Assembly (NCBI GenBank): GCA_017409825.1
Contig: JAFQRZ010000018.1
Coordinates: forward strand, 80,582-144,581
Reading direction: 5' to 3'
Source: Agathobacter sp.
Lineage (GTDB): Bacteria; Bacillota; Clostridia; Lachnospirales; Lachnospiraceae
Length of the DNA: 64,000 bases
Both the position numbers and the translations under genes were made by a program. Positions 62,641 to 64,000 of the stretch are shown piece by piece. The first letter of the stretch is position 1; the number at the start of each line of letters is the position of its first letter. The notes under the pieces were generated by a model. The model did not search any database. It had not been told where the DNA came from and was given only the letters and a program-made list of their open reading frames with translations.

Positions 62641-63855
62641 ATGATAACTATCAAGACCTTAAAAGAACTTTTACCTCTACAAAAAGATTTATTTCACATT
62701 CCATTTTACCTCTATGATGCAAACCAGTGTATAAAAAAAGCTGAGCCATTTCCTCTCAGTGTCCCTTATATGGAGGCTTGTCTTCCTGCATTTTCGAGCA
62801 CCAGCGGAAAACCGTCCTACTATTTTTCCAAAGACTTATTACTCTATGGAAGTGTGCCTGTGTCAGACACAAATTGTACACTTATCGTAGGTCCTGCCCG
62901 TGCCAGTGCCCTGACTGCAGCAAATATCCATAACATTCTTATCTCCAGCTATCCTTATGTAAAACCAGATCAAGCAGACGAATTGACTCACTATCTCAAC
63001 AACTGTGCCATCATTTCTTTTGAGATGTTCCTACCTATTCTGTGTTCCCTACACGGATTTATCAATGATGAAATCATTTCTCCAGAAGACCTATTAGGAA
63101 ATGCATCAGAAGCAAATGAGTCCATTCTGCATCAAATGATTGAAACTGACAAAAGTCACACCTACGAAGAGCAGCCTCGACATAGCAGTATCGACTTTGA
63201 AGCCCGTATCATGTTTTATGTCAGTCAGGGAATGGTAGATAAATTCCACACCTTACCAAGCTATCATCATGAAATGGGAAGTCTTGCACATACTTCTTTG
63301 CGCCACTATCAAAATGCTTTGATTATTTTAAATACCTTAAGCCAACGTGCAGCGATTCTAGGTGGATTAAATCCAGAAACCGCATATCAACTGGGCGAAA
63401 TCTATATTCAGAAAATTGAAGCTTGTAAAAACATTAATGATGTTATGGCACTAAATAAAGATTATGCTATCTGTATGGATTATTGTGAACGTGTAGCAGC
63501 CATTCGATATCCAAAGACCAATAATGCGAAAATAAACGCGGCTATGCATTATATTCAGGAAAACTATACCCGTCATTTAAGTGTATCCGAAATTGCAGAA
63601 GAAGTAGGACTCTCTCCGGAATACCTCTCTTCCCAATTTCACAAGCTGACAGGTACCACTCTGCCCTCCTATATCACGAAAAGAAAAATCGCAGAAGCAA
63701 AAAATCTCCTGCGATTTACAAACATGTCTCTGGCTGAAATATCAGAGTATCTCTCTTTTTCTTCTCAGAGTTATTTTCAGAGTGTGTTTAAAAAAGAAAC
63801 CGGCGACACTCCAAATGAATATCGCCGATTGAATAAGCTGTTGGTAGTGAAGTAA
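62641..63855 (+). CDS. AraC-family regulator, about 400-aa type
   Basis: 404 aa, fourth copy of the local AraC architecture. The sensor region has LIVGPARASA and LSQRAAILGGLNPETAY. DNA-binding helices are LSVSEIAEEVGLSPEYLSSQ and MSLAEISEYLSFSSQSYFQS, ending in GDTPNEYRRL. GAGG precedes the start by 7 bases. It is divergent from the seven-gene GH operon and most likely activates it. Confidence 0.9.
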   Translation: MITIKTLKELLPLQKDLFHIPFYLYDANQCIKKAEPFPLSVPYMEACLPAFSSTSGKPSYYFSKDLLLYGSVPVSDTNCTLIVGPARASALTAANIHNILISSYPYVKPDQADELTHYLNNCAIISFEMFLPILCSLHGFINDEIISPEDLLGNASEANESILHQMIETDKSHTYEEQPRHSSIDFEARIMFYVSQGMVDKFHTLPSYHHEMGSLAHTSLRHYQNALIILNTLSQRAAILGGLNPETAYQLGEIYIQKIEACKNINDVMALNKDYAICMDYCERVAAIRYPKTNNAKINAAMHYIQENYTRHLSVSEIAEEVGLSPEYLSSQFHKLTGTTLPSYITKRKIAEAKNLLRFTNMSLAEISEYLSFSSQSYFQSVFKKETGDTPNEYRRLNKLLVVK

Positions 63856-63875
63856 TAACGGGTAATCAAGCTTTT

Positions 63876-63955
63876 TGAGGGGCTACATTCTTGAGGGTTT
63901 GATTTGAGGGACTTTCGTGAGGGGCTGGTTTGAGGGTTTCTCATGAGGGTTTATA
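63876..63955. repeat. Degenerate 13-bp tandem repeat with core TGAGGG
   Basis: TGAGGG starts at 63876, 63892, 63905, 63918, 63931 and 63944: the last five are spaced exactly 13 bp, the first interval 16. The units are gene-free, G-rich on the plus strand and follow the AraC stop by about 20 bp. The rest of the window edge shows nothing I can name. Confidence 0.8.
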
Positions 63956-64000
63956 GAAAAATTGAAGATTTAATAGAAAAACCAGGGTTGTCAAAAGACT

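Noticed and set aside
63876-63955. TGAGGG repeats as a CRISPR array or origin iterons
   Set aside because: The 13-bp period leaves no spacer-sized gaps, and no replication or Cas gene is nearby in the window.

Overview
This 64-kb window looks like the chromosome of a gut-type Lachnospiraceae bacterium (class Clostridia). The evidence is low-GC coding with strong AGGAGG-type ribosome sites, GPH-family sugar symporters paired with about 400-residue AraC regulators, permuted-order GH3 enzymes, rhamnose and xylose catabolism, and gut-clostridial accessory proteins (Rpn-like, DUF4143 ATPase, DUF3990). No database search was possible. All family calls are by eye from motifs. I see no phage, insertion sequence or CRISPR array.

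Layout. (1) 1-2433: the start of a GH20 hexosaminidase that runs off the window edge, and lactaldehyde reductase fucO. (2) 2619-8999: an operon of GarR-type reductase, GPH transporter and GH2 hydrolase, divergent from an AraC regulator. (3) 8994-20457: a tight seven-gene operon of GHL6-like hydrolase, metallo-beta-lactamase-fold hydrolase, GH3, GPH transporter, MOFRL glycerate 2-kinase, LrgA and LrgB, divergent from a D-2-hydroxyacid dehydrogenase and a second AraC. (4) 20495-36539: xylBA plus a Dabb protein, rhaB-rhaA-rhaD, and accessory genes. These are an Rpn-like nuclease, two cupin-type AraC regulators, a MazF-like toxin, a DUF3990/HTH toxin-antitoxin pair, a NifX-like protein, a proline tRNA carrying a hairpin insertion, an EamA exporter and a DUF4143 ATPase. 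(5) 36672-63855: a large plant-glycan or plant-glycoside region. One operon is GPH transporter, GH78, GH3. A second is GPH transporter, GH1, GH43, GH43-discoidin, sugar isomerase, GH78, GH79-like. A third unit is GH43 plus a membrane-anchored GH3, followed by two lipoproteins. Two more divergent AraC genes belong here.

How the genes fit. Two GH78 enzymes should release L-rhamnose, rhaABD convert it to DHAP and L-lactaldehyde, and fucO reduces lactaldehyde to 1,2-propanediol. GH43 enzymes and xylAB would handle pentoses. GH1, GH3, GH2 and the GH79-like enzyme would remove glucosyl, galactosyl or glucuronyl units. Four GPH transporters sit in four operons, and four AraC paralogues of one architecture face those operons across shared promoter regions. 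Only two extracellular hydrolytic or carbohydrate-interacting candidates are visible (the membrane-anchored GH3 and the lipoproteins). Most enzymes lack a signal peptide, so short glycosides are probably imported and split inside the cell.

The best candidate for an undescribed system is region 2-3. A glycerate 2-kinase is translationally coupled to a symporter and to LrgAB, whose plant homologue is a glycolate/glycerate translocator. A GarR-type reductase and a D-2-hydroxyacid dehydrogenase lie nearby. I infer a glycoside-to-glycerate route. Other unusual items are the tRNA-Pro with a 51-nt insertion, a cloverleaf-like structured element at 30124-30220, a 13-bp TGAGGG repeat at the right edge, and 20-bp-period direct repeats at several AraC-linked promoters.
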